Shown: positions 35,177-44,221, numbered from the stretch's first letter. The stretch is 64,000 nt of DNA from JBKEDS01 sp047975545 (GCA_047975545.1 JBKEDS010000032.1:1-64000); one strand, 5' to 3'. Made by a program: numbers and translations. Notes: generated by a model not told the origin, from the letters alone.

Positions 35177-37366
35177 TTAATAGCAATCGGTTTTAACCTG
35201 CTTATTGTCTACATAAAATTGCAGGGGCTTGTTGTTGTGCCGCAAACAAATGGCATCCAACTGCTTAAACACATCGGTTTGCATGGCCAACGAGCCGCAA
35301 ACCATTACTACGCCCTTGTTTTGCAGCGTTTCGGCTATAAAAGGCGCATTTTCGGCAAGTTTGTGCTGTACGTATTGTTTTTTACCGTCTTGCGATAAAG
35401 CCAATTGAAACTGCTTGAGCTTTTCCCCGGAAATAAAGGCTTCAACTTGGGTTTTGTATAAGTTGAAGGATTGCCGTGTACGCAGCCCCAGGTATAGGTG
35501 CAGTTCCTGTTTTTTGTTTTGGCTAATCATGCCCAAAAACGGTGCTATTCCCGTTCCGTTGGCAATTAATATAATTCTTGAAGCCTTTTTAGGCAAATGA
35601 AATCCCGTGTTTTCAACCAAACGGGCTTTAAGGGTTTTACCAATTTCCGCAGCATTTAAAAATCCCGAACCCATGCCGTTTTCGTGCAATTTTACGCTTA
35701 ACTGAACGCGGTTACCCACTTTTCCTATGGAATACAGGCGTTCCCTATAATCGTTTTTTGGGTGTATGGCCAGCAAATCGCCCGAGGTACAGGCTTGCCG
35801 TGTTTTGGGTTTTAATGTTAGTAAAAAGGTGCTATCGGGATTGCCCCCTGTTTTTGTCCGGGTAATAACTTCGAACGATTTTAAGCGTTTTGGTTTTTCG
35901 GCCAGTTCGTTTTCGTTAATTTCTATGGGAATATTGGCCGCCTTGCCCCATTGTTTGGCCCATTTGGCAAAATCCTCAACCGATTTGTCGTTTATGGTAC
36001 TTATGGGCAATAAGGCTTTTGCTTTTTGTTTTAGGTGGTTTTCGGTTTGATACGCAAACTTGCAAAAGTCGGGGTAGGCCAAGGAGCCAAAGCCAACCAC
36101 CGAAAACCTTAAATGCGCATTTAAAGGTTCCAAACTTAATTTCTGAAGAAACCTATTGGCGTTCGTTGGTGCATCGCCTTGCCCGTAAGTGGCCGTTATT
36201 ACCGCCAATTGGCTTGCTTGGGGGTAGGCGGAAAGGTTGTTCATTTCGGTAATAAAAGCCTTTTTGCCCTGTTGCAACAATTGTTTGTAAAACGCATTGG
36301 CATAGGTTGTGGTACTACCGTTTTCGGAACCTACCAAAACCACCACTTCGGCATCTTCGGGCTTAAATTTATTTTTCAGTTTTGTTTTTAGTCGTTTAAA
36401 GGTCATGGCAAAGCCCGAATACACAAAAAACAAAATATTGGCCGTTGCAATGGCCAAAATAACCGACCATAAAATACTGCCCTTTCCGGTATGCAAATTG
36501 GTGCTTAATACCGAAAACACGGCCGTATTGGGCATGTTTTCTTCACTTAAAATATTGCCCGTAAATTGGTTTACAAGTATTTCCTTCGTTTTAAGTTTTA
36601 AGGTGAAATAGTCCTCGACATCTTCGGAAAATGGAAATTCCAAGGTTTTTACTTGCGATAACGGTGTGTTTTGAAAAATTTTGAATGCCGAAACGTCCTT
36701 CTTTGGCGTTTCGATTAAATTATCGAAATTTATTTGGTGCGCTATTTTTTCGTTTGGCAATACATTGAATTTTTCCAACGACAAATACACGCCCGTTATG
36801 GTTATAATAATTATGGGTATTAACGATAACCGCCCCAAGACCACATGCCAATATTGGCTAAAATTATCGTTTACAATTCTGGAAAAAAAGCGTTTGAAAC
36901 CTTGCTGGCGCTTTATAATTAAGGCCGTTCCGCTTACGGCGATTAAAAACAGAAAAAACGAGCACAGCCCAACAAAAAAACGCCCGATACCTTTTAAAAA
37001 CAGCGACCTATGAAAATTGGTAACCCATTGGAAAAACGACGATGGTTTTAGGGTTTCGCCCAAGTATTCGGCGGTTTTGGGGTTAAAATAACCGCTTAAA
37101 TCTTCGCCATCCTCGGTAAAAACCGAGGCCTGTACAAAATGGTTGGCATCGACTTTAATGTCTATTACTTCGGGGTATTTTTTTTTGAAGGCCAAAACCG
37201 TTTCGGCAAGCGTAACGGTGTTTAAATTAACTTTTTTATAAGGCTCCAATTGTTCCGAAATGGGCTGGAACGCCAAAATAATTCCGGTAACCGAAGTTAG
37301 AATAATAAAAACAAAAGAAGATACGGCCAAAGCTAAGTGGCTGTACCTCCATATTGAAATGGTCAT
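35177..37366 (-). CDS. PepSY-flavodoxin-ferredoxin reductase fusion, membrane NADPH reductase
   Basis: 729 residues. Residues 1-330 are a PepSY-associated membrane region with four helices and histidines RYSHLAL, FHRSLFL, YWHVVLG and LHTGKG, likely heme b ligands. Residues ~340-480 are a flavodoxin-like domain (LVGSENGSTTTYA, ITATYGQGDAPTNA) that binds FMN. Residues ~510-729 form a ferredoxin-NADP reductase module with RERLYSIGK (FAD), ANGTGIAPFLGM and VMVCGS (NADPH). This order matches CysJ-like reductases joined to a membrane heme unit. It would pass electrons from cytoplasmic NADPH to periplasmic iron, heme or flavin. The location in the heme island supports a ferric or heme reductase role. 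Confidence 0.88.
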   Translation of the reverse strand: MTISIWRYSHLALAVSSFVFIILTSVTGIILAFQPISEQLEPYKKVNLNTVTLAETVLAFKKKYPEVIDIKVDANHFVQASVFTEDGEDLSGYFNPKTAEYLGETLKPSSFFQWVTNFHRSLFLKGIGRFFVGLCSFFLFLIAVSGTALIIKRQQGFKRFFSRIVNDNFSQYWHVVLGRLSLIPIIIITITGVYLSLEKFNVLPNEKIAHQINFDNLIETPKKDVSAFKIFQNTPLSQVKTLEFPFSEDVEDYFTLKLKTKEILVNQFTGNILSEENMPNTAVFSVLSTNLHTGKGSILWSVILAIATANILFFVYSGFAMTFKRLKTKLKNKFKPEDAEVVVLVGSENGSTTTYANAFYKQLLQQGKKAFITEMNNLSAYPQASQLAVITATYGQGDAPTNANRFLQKLSLEPLNAHLRFSVVGFGSLAYPDFCKFAYQTENHLKQKAKALLPISTINDKSVEDFAKWAKQWGKAANIPIEINENELAEKPKRLKSFEVITRTKTGGNPDSTFLLTLKPKTRQACTSGDLLAIHPKNDYRERLYSIGKVGNRVQLSVKLHENGMGSGFLNAAEIGKTLKARLVENTGFHLPKKASRIILIANGTGIAPFLGMISQNKKQELHLYLGLRTRQSFNLYKTQVEAFISGEKLKQFQLALSQDGKKQYVQHKLAENAPFIAETLQNKGVVMVCGSLAMQTDVFKQLDAICLRHNNKPLQFYVDNKQVKTDCY

Positions 37367-37416
37367 GGTTTACGGATTCTTCTTGGTTCAAAAACCGTTG
37401 TTGTTCAATAGCTAAT

Positions 37417-37447
37417 TCCTGCAAGGTTTTAAAAGCCTTGCAGGAAG
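37417..37447. repeat. Hairpin upstream of the PepSY reductase gene
   Basis: A perfect 11-bp stem TTCCTGCAAGG/CCTTGCAGGAA with a 9-base loop. It lies 50 bases before the reductase start codon in the same operon, so it may partly terminate or protect mRNA. Confidence 0.7.
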
Positions 37448-37454
37448 GGTACGT

Positions 37455-37600
37455 TACTGCGAGGCACGAAGCAGTCTGTTCATTGCGGTTGTCGCTTGTA
37501 TTATACGGATTACTTCAGTCGTTCCTCCCTCGTAATGACGGGGTAATCTTTATATTTCATTACACGGATTACTTCACTTCGTTTGTGTAATTGATTTCTT
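37455..37600. repeat. Degenerate R3-like repeat tract
   Basis: Contains CTGCGAGGCACGAAGCAGTCT and CCTCGTAATGACGGGGTAATCT, related in pattern to the GAAGCAATCT ends of R3 elements. A direct repeat ACGGATTACTTCA occurs at about 37515 and 37564. No ORF; it separates the DUF2271 and reductase genes by 236 bases together with the hairpin. Confidence 0.55.
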
Positions 37601-37602
37601 TT

Positions 37603-38094
37603 TTAATTAGGCATCATGCGTACATAACGGATAAACCCTGTACCTTCGTGCTTGGCCTTTATGTTTTCGGTGGTTAATTCGAACTCGACATCGCCCACGT
37701 GGTACTTGTCGTCTTCCACGGCGGTTTCAAAACGTATGCGGTAACCGGCATCTATCTTGGCCTTGTCTATGGCTATTACTTCAATGGTGCGCTCGCCACC
37801 GGCAATGGTTTCGCCCGTAATGGCATCGATGTTGTTGCGTTTTTTTCCGTAGAATTTCCACCATTCCTCCAAGGTGTTGTACCACTCGTAGTCGTCGCCA
37901 ACCATAAACAGGGTTTCGTCGTATTCGCCTTTCGGGTTTATTAGCGATATAACAATATAGGCGCCTTCGCCCGTGTAATTGGTTAACTGAATCATGCACT
38001 TGTATTTTGTAGATTCGGTAAAAGTAGCAAAGGACATAAAGCCCAGTGCTACTGCTAAAACCAATGTAATTATTCCTGATTTTTTCATTTTCAT
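37603..38094 (-). CDS. DUF2271 periplasmic protein
   Basis: 163 residues with a signal peptide (MKKSGIITLVLAVALGFMSFATF). The body follows the DUF2271 pattern: YIVISLINPKGEYDETLFMVGDDYEWYNTL, WWKFYG, IDAITGETIAGGER and GYRIRFETAVEDDKYHVGDVEFEL (long pieces named only by ends). DUF2271 proteins lie next to PepSY membrane reductases in many bacteria, and that is the case here. They are thought to work in periplasmic flavin/iron redox handling, but no activity is established. ATG at 38094 or two codons later (MKMKKSG). Four bases separate it from the ankyrin gene. Confidence 0.85.
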   Translation of the reverse strand: MKMKKSGIITLVLAVALGFMSFATFTESTKYKCMIQLTNYTGEGAYIVISLINPKGEYDETLFMVGDDYEWYNTLEEWWKFYGKKRNNIDAITGETIAGGERTIEVIAIDKAKIDAGYRIRFETAVEDDKYHVGDVEFELTTENIKAKHEGTGFIRYVRMMPN

Positions 38095-38097
38095 TTT

Positions 38098-39573
38098 TTA
38101 TTTTAAAAAGTCTATCGAAACCTTGTTTTTTGTTAAAAGTTCGTTTTCCTGAGCCAAATCGAAAGCGGTTTCGCCAAATTCGGTGGTTAGGCTTTTATTG
38201 GCGCCTTGTTGCAATAAATATTTTAGTATGGTATCGTCCTGTGCTTTCATGGCGGCCAGTATTAATGCCGTATTGCCATCGGTGTTTTTGGCATTGATGT
38301 CAACTTTCGTGCCATCGGCCAATTTTAAAAGATCTAAATTGTTTTTTTCGGTAGCAAGGTGGTACCATGTGCTTCCGTTGCCTTGGGGTTCAAATAGGTT
38401 TATTTTCTTATTAGCATTCAATAATTTGAACTTAGTTGAAAATTGGTCTTTGCTTCTTGGCGAAAATCCTTCAATTAAATAATAACCCAAATTGTTTCCT
38501 GAGGCATCGGCAACGTTGGTTTTTGCGCCTTTTTCAATTAAAAACGCAACAACTTCTTCGGTATTAAACTGAACGGCATTGGTTAAAGCGGTTTGTCCTT
38601 TTTTGTTGGCATGGTTAAGCTGCTTGGTTTTGTTGGCCAAGAGCTGCACGATTTCCAAACTGTTTCGCGATGCGGCGTTTGTAAAGGGGGTGTTGCCGTT
38701 ATTGTCTTCTGTATCGACCGTTAAACCTTTATCCAATAAGTAATTAATAACGGGTAAATCCTTACTTCTTCCAGCTACGATATGCAAGGGCGTTTGACCA
38801 TCTTGGTTGGCGTTTTTTGGGTTTAGGCCTTTGCTTTCCAAGTATTTATAAACTTCTAAACCGTTGGCGCTTCCCCTGCCGCCACCGAACGAGGCAAATA
38901 AAAAGGCTTGGTCGTTGCCTTTAATGCCCTTGGCCAAAAGTTTGTCCATAAGTTGGGTGTTGCCCGTGCGTGCCACGTAGTTAAAAATACCGTTGCCTTT
39001 GTAGTCGGTACTGTTTTCGCTTAGGCCTTTCGAGGTGAAGTATTTTGTAATTTCAAAATCGTTGTCCTTGGGCGCTGCAAGCAGTAGGGCGTTGGCACCT
39101 TCAAGGTTTAGGTCGGTTTTTAAGTTGGCACCGTTGGCCAAGCATAAATCGTAAACCTTGGTGTTTTTGGTTCCGGCATTGGCGGCAAAGTTAAGCACGC
39201 TGTAACCGTGGTTATCCAAAAAGTTGGTTCTGGCGCCGTTTTTTAATAGGTATTCCATTAAATCGGAATTTCCTCTGTACGCCGCCCAAAAAATATAGGT
39301 GCGCCCGTCGTGGGTTAACTTGTTTACGTCGTTGCCTTTTTGTTGTATTAAGTGTATAATGGACTCGTTTGGCGCATCGCTGTTAATGGCTATGGTTACG
39401 CCATCGAAAAGGGCGGGATTGGCCTCGGCGGGGTCGTTGCCCTCGCTTATTTTTTGGTTTATTTCGGCTACCGAGGGTTTTGCTGCCCAAAAGTCGCGGC
39501 TTAAAAATACGTTGTCTTGGGCCTTAACCTGAAACGCAACGCATAGTAATAGGATTAATTTAATGGATTTCAT
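38098..39573 (-). CDS. Secreted ankyrin-repeat protein
   Basis: 491 residues with signal peptide (LILLLCVAFQVKAQ). About ten to twelve ankyrin repeats of ~33 residues fill the rest, for example DGRTYIFWAAYRGNSDLMEYLLKNGA, DGQTPLHIVAGRS, NGNTPFTNAASRN and KGQTALTNAVQFN. Ankyrin repeats bind proteins; here in the periplasm or on the surface. In other bacteria a periplasmic ankyrin protein (AnkB) accompanies catalase and protects against heme or peroxide stress, so a heme-related role is plausible. It is in one operon with DUF6607-like and DUF2271 genes. Confidence 0.88.
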   Translation of the reverse strand: MKSIKLILLLCVAFQVKAQDNVFLSRDFWAAKPSVAEINQKISEGNDPAEANPALFDGVTIAINSDAPNESIIHLIQQKGNDVNKLTHDGRTYIFWAAYRGNSDLMEYLLKNGARTNFLDNHGYSVLNFAANAGTKNTKVYDLCLANGANLKTDLNLEGANALLLAAPKDNDFEITKYFTSKGLSENSTDYKGNGIFNYVARTGNTQLMDKLLAKGIKGNDQAFLFASFGGGRGSANGLEVYKYLESKGLNPKNANQDGQTPLHIVAGRSKDLPVINYLLDKGLTVDTEDNNGNTPFTNAASRNSLEIVQLLANKTKQLNHANKKGQTALTNAVQFNTEEVVAFLIEKGAKTNVADASGNNLGYYLIEGFSPRSKDQFSTKFKLLNANKKINLFEPQGNGSTWYHLATEKNNLDLLKLADGTKVDINAKNTDGNTALILAAMKAQDDTILKYLLQQGANKSLTTEFGETAFDLAQENELLTKNKVSIDFLK

Positions 39574-39635
39574 GTGTTTTTAAATTGTGATTTGCTTTCA
39601 AAATAAATACAAATCGGTTATTGTGTTACTGTTTA

Positions 39636-40541
39636 TTATTTTTGTACAAAAGTATCTATTATGGTATTGATTTTTTCGGCAGTATTGTATTCATCATCAA
39701 ATAAATACTTGTACAGTTGTTTGTTATTTACTTTTTCGGCCAGTTTTAAGTTTTTATGGCGATCAAATACTTCATCCCATTTACTCCTAACCAAAGCCCA
39801 TTTTGCTTGATTTTTACTCCAGTAATCTTGGGCGGCTTGGCATTTACTGTCGGCTACCTTGGTATAGGTATTATAGCCTTTTTCTTGGGCAATAACAACG
39901 TTGGTTTTACCGCTTTCACGTAAAACTTTATCGTTGTCCTGGTTGTGTATCCATCCAAAATTGGTTATTTCTTGGCGGTTTCGGCGTAATGTAACATTGT
40001 AATCGCTGCGTTTGGTGTACTCGCGGCGGGGCAGTGGTGCCGGGGTTTCGTTTTCCCAGTAGCTTTTCCCGTCTACGTGCACCCAAGTTGCCGTGCCTTG
40101 GTAGCGTGGGCTGTCGTCTACCTGAAATACCTTTTGGCTCCATTGGCCTTTAACCTTATCGTTTGGCAGCGCTACAAAATTCCATTTATCGTTATAATCG
40201 TATAGGTACAAATTGGTGTTTTGGTATTCCCAATCTTGCCGCCAGTGTTTTACAATATGGGGCGCATCTTGGCTGCCTACTATTAATAGGTGTTGCAGTG
40301 AAATTTTATCCTTATCGTCTTCTACTAGTTGCACCCACTCTAACGCTTTATCGTGTTTTACTTCGGAAGCCACGTATGCCGAATCGTTTACATACTCGAA
40401 GGTTTCGGCAAAATTAAAGGTTACCTCGTAGCAGCCGCACATGCTTTTTATGGCGTCTTGGTCTTGTTTTTTCTTCGATTGGGCATGGGCGGTTATGCCC
40501 GTTAATACCAGTAACAACAAGGAAATTTTTAAATATTTCAT
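39636..40541 (-). CDS. Secreted DUF6607-like protein, first gene of the minus arm
   Basis: 301 residues, signal peptide ending near AHAQ. The mature part has MCGCYEVTFNFAETF, HWRQDWEYQNTNLYLYDYN, WTQ-like WSQKVFQVDD, and charged C-terminal WALVRSKWDEVFDRH. I recall this pattern as the Bacteroidota family DUF6607, which is often beside heme-type TonB receptors; no activity is known. It lies 62 bases before the ankyrin gene, and 168 bases separate it from the divergent TonB receptor. CGC motif and many Trp residues could bind heme or a metal, but this is a guess. Confidence 0.72.
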   Translation of the reverse strand: MKYLKISLLLLVLTGITAHAQSKKKQDQDAIKSMCGCYEVTFNFAETFEYVNDSAYVASEVKHDKALEWVQLVEDDKDKISLQHLLIVGSQDAPHIVKHWRQDWEYQNTNLYLYDYNDKWNFVALPNDKVKGQWSQKVFQVDDSPRYQGTATWVHVDGKSYWENETPAPLPRREYTKRSDYNVTLRRNRQEITNFGWIHNQDNDKVLRESGKTNVVIAQEKGYNTYTKVADSKCQAAQDYWSKNQAKWALVRSKWDEVFDRHKNLKLAEKVNNKQLYKYLFDDEYNTAEKINTIIDTFVQK

Positions 40542-40660
40542 CTGTTTATGTTTATTTGTTTTTAATTAGTCAGATGGAATTCGCCAATAATCATTTCGAT
40601 TGGTATCAACTTCTTGTTATGGCTCATTTCATCTTGAACGGTTTAATTTTTACTTTATTT

Positions 40661-40717
40661 TTAATCATTCTAAATAAAAATAATATATTTGTGACAAATA
40701 TAATCAAGAATGATTCT
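40661..40717. promoter_or_regulatory. Divergent promoter region of the heme island with Fur-like palindromes
   Basis: For the TonB receptor a -7 box TATATTTG lies at 40684-40691. On the minus strand the same box TATATTTG occupies 40701-40694, so the two face each other around TGA. The palindrome AGAAT-G-ATTCT (40707-40717) overlaps the receptor start codon, and a near copy TTAATCATTCT (40661-40671) lies on the other side. This 5-1-5 symmetry with flanking A/T resembles Fur-type operators. Confidence 0.65.
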
Positions 40718-42782
40718 AAACAAAAATAAAATATCGTTTTATTTTTTGATTTTTTTTCAAGTGTTTGCCTTTTCGCAAATAACAAAGAAGGATTCGACCC
40801 ATATTGAGATAATAGATGAAATTGTTGTAACCGCAACACGAACAGAACGGCAGCTATCGTCGTTGCCGCTTCCGGCGCAAATAATATCGAAACAAGACAT
40901 ACAGCAAATAAACGCCATGCGCTTAAGCGATTTAATAAACGAACAAACCGGATTAATAACCGTTCCTGATTTTGGCGGTGGCGAGGGGTTGCAAATGCAA
41001 GGATTAGATTCGCAATACACCTTGATATTAATAGACGGCGTACCGTTAATCGGACGCTCGGCGGGTACATTGGATTTAAGCAGAATTGCTGTTGGAAACA
41101 TAAAGCAAATTGAAATTGTAAAAGGGGCATCGTCCAGCTTATATGGCAGTGAGGCGCTTGGCGGGGTAATAAACATTATTACCGAAAACCCGAAAGGTGG
41201 CTTTCAAGGAAATGCGAGCAATCGTTATGGCACGTTTAATACGTTTGATACAGGGTTGAGTCTTGGGTATAAAAAAAACAAAGTAGCGTTAAGCGCTTTT
41301 GCCAACAGATATAGTACAGATGGATACGATTTGGATAAGGCAACCGAACTAAAAACCGTTGACCCCTTTGCCAACCACACATTTAACGCAAAGTTAACCT
41401 ATGATTTTACGGAAAATACCGATTTGAAATTATCGGGGCGGTATTTTAACCAAAAGCAGGATTATATCCCTTCCGAAACGTTAAAGGGCGAAAGCGAGAT
41501 TAACGAGTGGAACAGCCAATTAAAAGTTAACCACAATTTTAACGATAAATGGCGTAGTTATTTCGAGTTTTATGCTTCTCGCTATAAAACTAATGAATAC
41601 TTAAATAATAGCGATGGAAGCCCGGATAGCAATTCGTATTTTAACCAGCTTATGGTTAGGCCGGAGCTGCAATTATCGTACAATCCTAATACCAAAAACA
41701 ATATTGTCCTGGGGCTGGGCTACACCCATGAATCTTTGGATCGTACTTATTTTAATGGGGAGGAACAGTTTAATGCCCCGTATGTTTACGCCCAATACGA
41801 TGCACAACCATTAAAACGGCTTAATATAATTTTGGGCGCCCGGTACGATAACCATAGCGAGTATAAGGCCCAGTTTAGCCCTAAAATTGCATTACGCTAC
41901 GAAATAACCAATAAAGTTGCGGCAAAAGGTTCTGTGGGTTACGGATTTAAAGCCCCCGATTTTAGGCAATTGTATTTCAATTTTACAAATTCGGCTGTTG
42001 GCTATACCGTTTTGGGCTACAATGCCGTACCGGAAGTTATTCCGCAAATGCAGGCCAATGGCGAAATAAATACCATTATTGTTCCCGTTTCGGCGTTTGA
42101 GGACAATCTTAATTCCGAAAATTCCATTGCTTATAACTTTGGTATGGATTATACACCCATTTCTAACATAAAATTGAACCTGAATTTTTTTAGAAATACG
42201 ATAAACGATTTAATAGACACCCAAACCATTGCAAGCAAAACAAACGGGCAGAATATTTTTAGTTACCAAAATATCCATAAAGTTTATACACAAGGGGTAG
42301 AATTTAACACCACTTGGAACGCCACCGCCCAATTAAAAATTTCGGGGGGCTACCAGCTCCTGTATGCTAAGGATAAAGCAGCCGAAACAGCTTTTAAAGA
42401 CGGTAACGTATATGCAAGAAGCGAAAGCGGAACAACGTTCAGGCTAAAGGAATCCGATTATTTTGGGCTTTATAACCGTTCGCGACACATGGCAAATTTT
42501 AAAGTATTCTATGTCTTTCACCAATTAAAAATGAATGCCAATATACGGGGTACGTACCGTAGCAAATATGGCGTGTACGATTCCAACGGCAACAACTATT
42601 TAGATAAGTACGACACCTTTGCCAAAGCGTACTCCCTTTGGGATATAGCCGTAAACAAAACCTTGGGCAAACACTTTGTTTTGGGTGTTGGTATAGAAAA
42701 TCTTTTCGACTTTACCGACCCGCAAAACGTATCGAACATATCCAGGCGGATAACCTATTTTAAAATAAACGTAAACTTTTAA
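40710..42782 (+). CDS. TonB-dependent outer-membrane receptor, probably for heme/iron
   Basis: 690 residues. Signal peptide (FYFLIFFQVFAFSQ), TonB box region EIIDEIVVTATRTERQ, plug domain (about 35-150 with LSDLINEQTGLITVPDFGGGEGLQMQG, LILIDGVPL, SSSLYGSEALGGVINIITE), then a 22-stranded barrel ending in the aromatic terminus YFKINVNF. It is the size of HmuR/HemR-type receptors. It takes the ligand across the outer membrane with energy from TonB-ExbBD. Followed after 26 bases by the HmuY-like gene, the usual partner in heme uptake; this and the redox genes nearby favour heme as ligand. Confidence 0.9.
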   Translation: MILNKNKISFYFLIFFQVFAFSQITKKDSTHIEIIDEIVVTATRTERQLSSLPLPAQIISKQDIQQINAMRLSDLINEQTGLITVPDFGGGEGLQMQGLDSQYTLILIDGVPLIGRSAGTLDLSRIAVGNIKQIEIVKGASSSLYGSEALGGVINIITENPKGGFQGNASNRYGTFNTFDTGLSLGYKKNKVALSAFANRYSTDGYDLDKATELKTVDPFANHTFNAKLTYDFTENTDLKLSGRYFNQKQDYIPSETLKGESEINEWNSQLKVNHNFNDKWRSYFEFYASRYKTNEYLNNSDGSPDSNSYFNQLMVRPELQLSYNPNTKNNIVLGLGYTHESLDRTYFNGEEQFNAPYVYAQYDAQPLKRLNIILGARYDNHSEYKAQFSPKIALRYEITNKVAAKGSVGYGFKAPDFRQLYFNFTNSAVGYTVLGYNAVPEVIPQMQANGEINTIIVPVSAFEDNLNSENSIAYNFGMDYTPISNIKLNLNFFRNTINDLIDTQTIASKTNGQNIFSYQNIHKVYTQGVEFNTTWNATAQLKISGGYQLLYAKDKAAETAFKDGNVYARSESGTTFRLKESDYFGLYNRSRHMANFKVFYVFHQLKMNANIRGTYRSKYGVYDSNGNNYLDKYDTFAKAYSLWDIAVNKTLGKHFVLGVGIENLFDFTDPQNVSNISRRITYFKINVNF

Positions 42783-42808
42783 TATTAACAATCAATAAAA
42801 ACAACACT

Positions 42809-43753
42809 ATGAAAACACTTAAAATTTTAGCATTACTGGCCTTATTTATTGGCTTTACCTCATGTAGCGACAACGATGACGATAACACCTCGGGGAACGA
42901 TACCATTTCGTTTGAAGGTTCCTTTAGTCGCGATTTTGAAGTAGAAACCACCACGCAACGTGCCACCTACACCATAGCACAAGATAAAATTACCTACGAT
43001 TTGGCTGGCGGCTTTGCGCAAACCAGTTATGATATTACAAAATCGTATTACGAAAGTGCAGACAATAGATGGATTGGTTACAGGGCCAGCAACGAAACCT
43101 ATTATGTTATTTTCTTTAAAAACACGTCCGATACCGAAATTACCTTGTATAAAAAGGAAATAGAATCGGTTGAAGCCGGAATTGCCGAACCTGTTCCTGC
43201 TGCCGATGATGCCGAAAACCATGGTTGGAACACATATTACGCCAATTTGCCCGTAAGTGGCACAATAAAAAACTTGTATACTCCATACGACCGTAACACA
43301 AATACTGGCGAATACGTTAAATTTTCATTTAAAACTGGTGAAATTACAACCGATAATGACTGGGATGTTGCATTTAGAGGTACCACCATTATTGTTAACG
43401 GTGGCAGTACAACAGCCATCGACGAACCCGAAAGAACGGGCAATGCAGCCGCTTATAATACAATTGGTGTGTATAGTGAAATTAAAAGCGTAGATATTAC
43501 CAAATTTACGCAAGATAGTACCGAAAGTTTAGCTATTACAGGTTGGTATGATTACAATGCAACAACTCATATCATTATGGCAAAACCCGGCAATGTAATT
43601 ATAGTTAAAACACATGATGGAAAATATGCTAAATTTGAAATTACAAGTTACTACAAAGACGGTGAGCCAGATGCTGAATTTGCTGCCACAGATTATCAAT
43701 ATTACAACTTTAATTACGCATATCAAAATAATGAAGGCATAAGCACCTTTTAA
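42809..43753 (+). CDS. HmuY-family heme-binding lipoprotein
   Basis: 314 residues. Lipobox ends at Cys19 (GFTSC), followed by SDNDDDN, an acidic stretch of the kind that directs lipoproteins to the cell surface in Bacteroidota. The C-terminal ~180 residues show HmuY features: YVKFSFKTGEITTDNDWDVAFRG, TTIIVNGG, and YAKFEITSYYKD. An N-terminal domain of ~110 residues (FEGSFSRDFEVETTTQRATYTI...) precedes it and is not part of the shortest HmuY proteins. HmuY takes heme from host proteins and hands it to the receptor. The ligand His/Met pair cannot be fixed from the sequence. Confidence 0.88.
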   Translation: MKTLKILALLALFIGFTSCSDNDDDNTSGNDTISFEGSFSRDFEVETTTQRATYTIAQDKITYDLAGGFAQTSYDITKSYYESADNRWIGYRASNETYYVIFFKNTSDTEITLYKKEIESVEAGIAEPVPAADDAENHGWNTYYANLPVSGTIKNLYTPYDRNTNTGEYVKFSFKTGEITTDNDWDVAFRGTTIIVNGGSTTAIDEPERTGNAAAYNTIGVYSEIKSVDITKFTQDSTESLAITGWYDYNATTHIIMAKPGNVIIVKTHDGKYAKFEITSYYKDGEPDAEFAATDYQYYNFNYAYQNNEGISTF

Positions 43754-43805
43754 CAAGCGTTAAACTTTTTGTAATTTTTACTTGCCCCTTTTTGAAATTA
43801 GTCAA

Positions 43806-43838
43806 AAAAAGCTATCGGTTTTTAATCGGTAGCTTTTT
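43806..43838. terminator. Bidirectional hairpin terminator
   Basis: Stem AAAAAGCTATCG/CGGTAGCTTTTT (12 bp with one G-T pair) and a 9-base loop, between the HmuY gene and the convergent 118-residue gene, one base before the stop codon of the latter. Confidence 0.85.
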
Positions 43839-44195
43839 CTATTCTATGTATCCGGTTTCCATAAAATAGTTTACAATGGCTTCTTTCATTAAAACGCTTT
43901 GTTCGCCTGCTTTTAAGTTTGGCAGTTGTTCCTTTACCTTGTAGTGCGGCCATTTATCGGCGTCAAAATAATCGAACTCGTAATAACCGTAAGGCTCCAA
44001 AAGTCGGCAAATGGCAATGTGCATGAGATCCAGTTTATGGTCTTTTTTAAAATCGCGGTGCAATTGGCCAAGTTCTTGCACGCCTATTAAGTAAATAATG
44101 GCATCCAAATCCAGTATTTCGCCATCGGCAAATTGTTTCGATAGTTTGTTTACTACGGTATCCCAGCGTTGTTTTAATTGTTCGTCCCTTGCCAT
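43839..44195 (-). CDS. Conserved hypothetical protein
   Basis: 118 residues, no signal peptide, no membrane segment. It is mostly helical and acidic: QRWDTVVNKLSKQFADGEILDLDAIIYLIGVQELG, HIAICRLLEPYGYYEFDYFDADKWPHY. I recognise no named domain. It is divergent from cvpA with 62 bases between them; a -7 box TAACTTTG (44229-44222) is a good promoter candidate. Function unknown. Confidence 0.75.
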   Translation of the reverse strand: MARDEQLKQRWDTVVNKLSKQFADGEILDLDAIIYLIGVQELGQLHRDFKKDHKLDLMHIAICRLLEPYGYYEFDYFDADKWPHYKVKEQLPNLKAGEQSVLMKEAIVNYFMETGYIE

Positions 44196-44221
44196 TTTTA
44201 GCCTTAAAAATTTTAAAGTTG

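Noticed and set aside
40624..41176. Minus-strand ORFs of 168 and 139 codons over the heme island promoter and receptor N-terminus
   Set aside because: They run antisense to the signal peptide and plug of the TonB receptor and show no domain.
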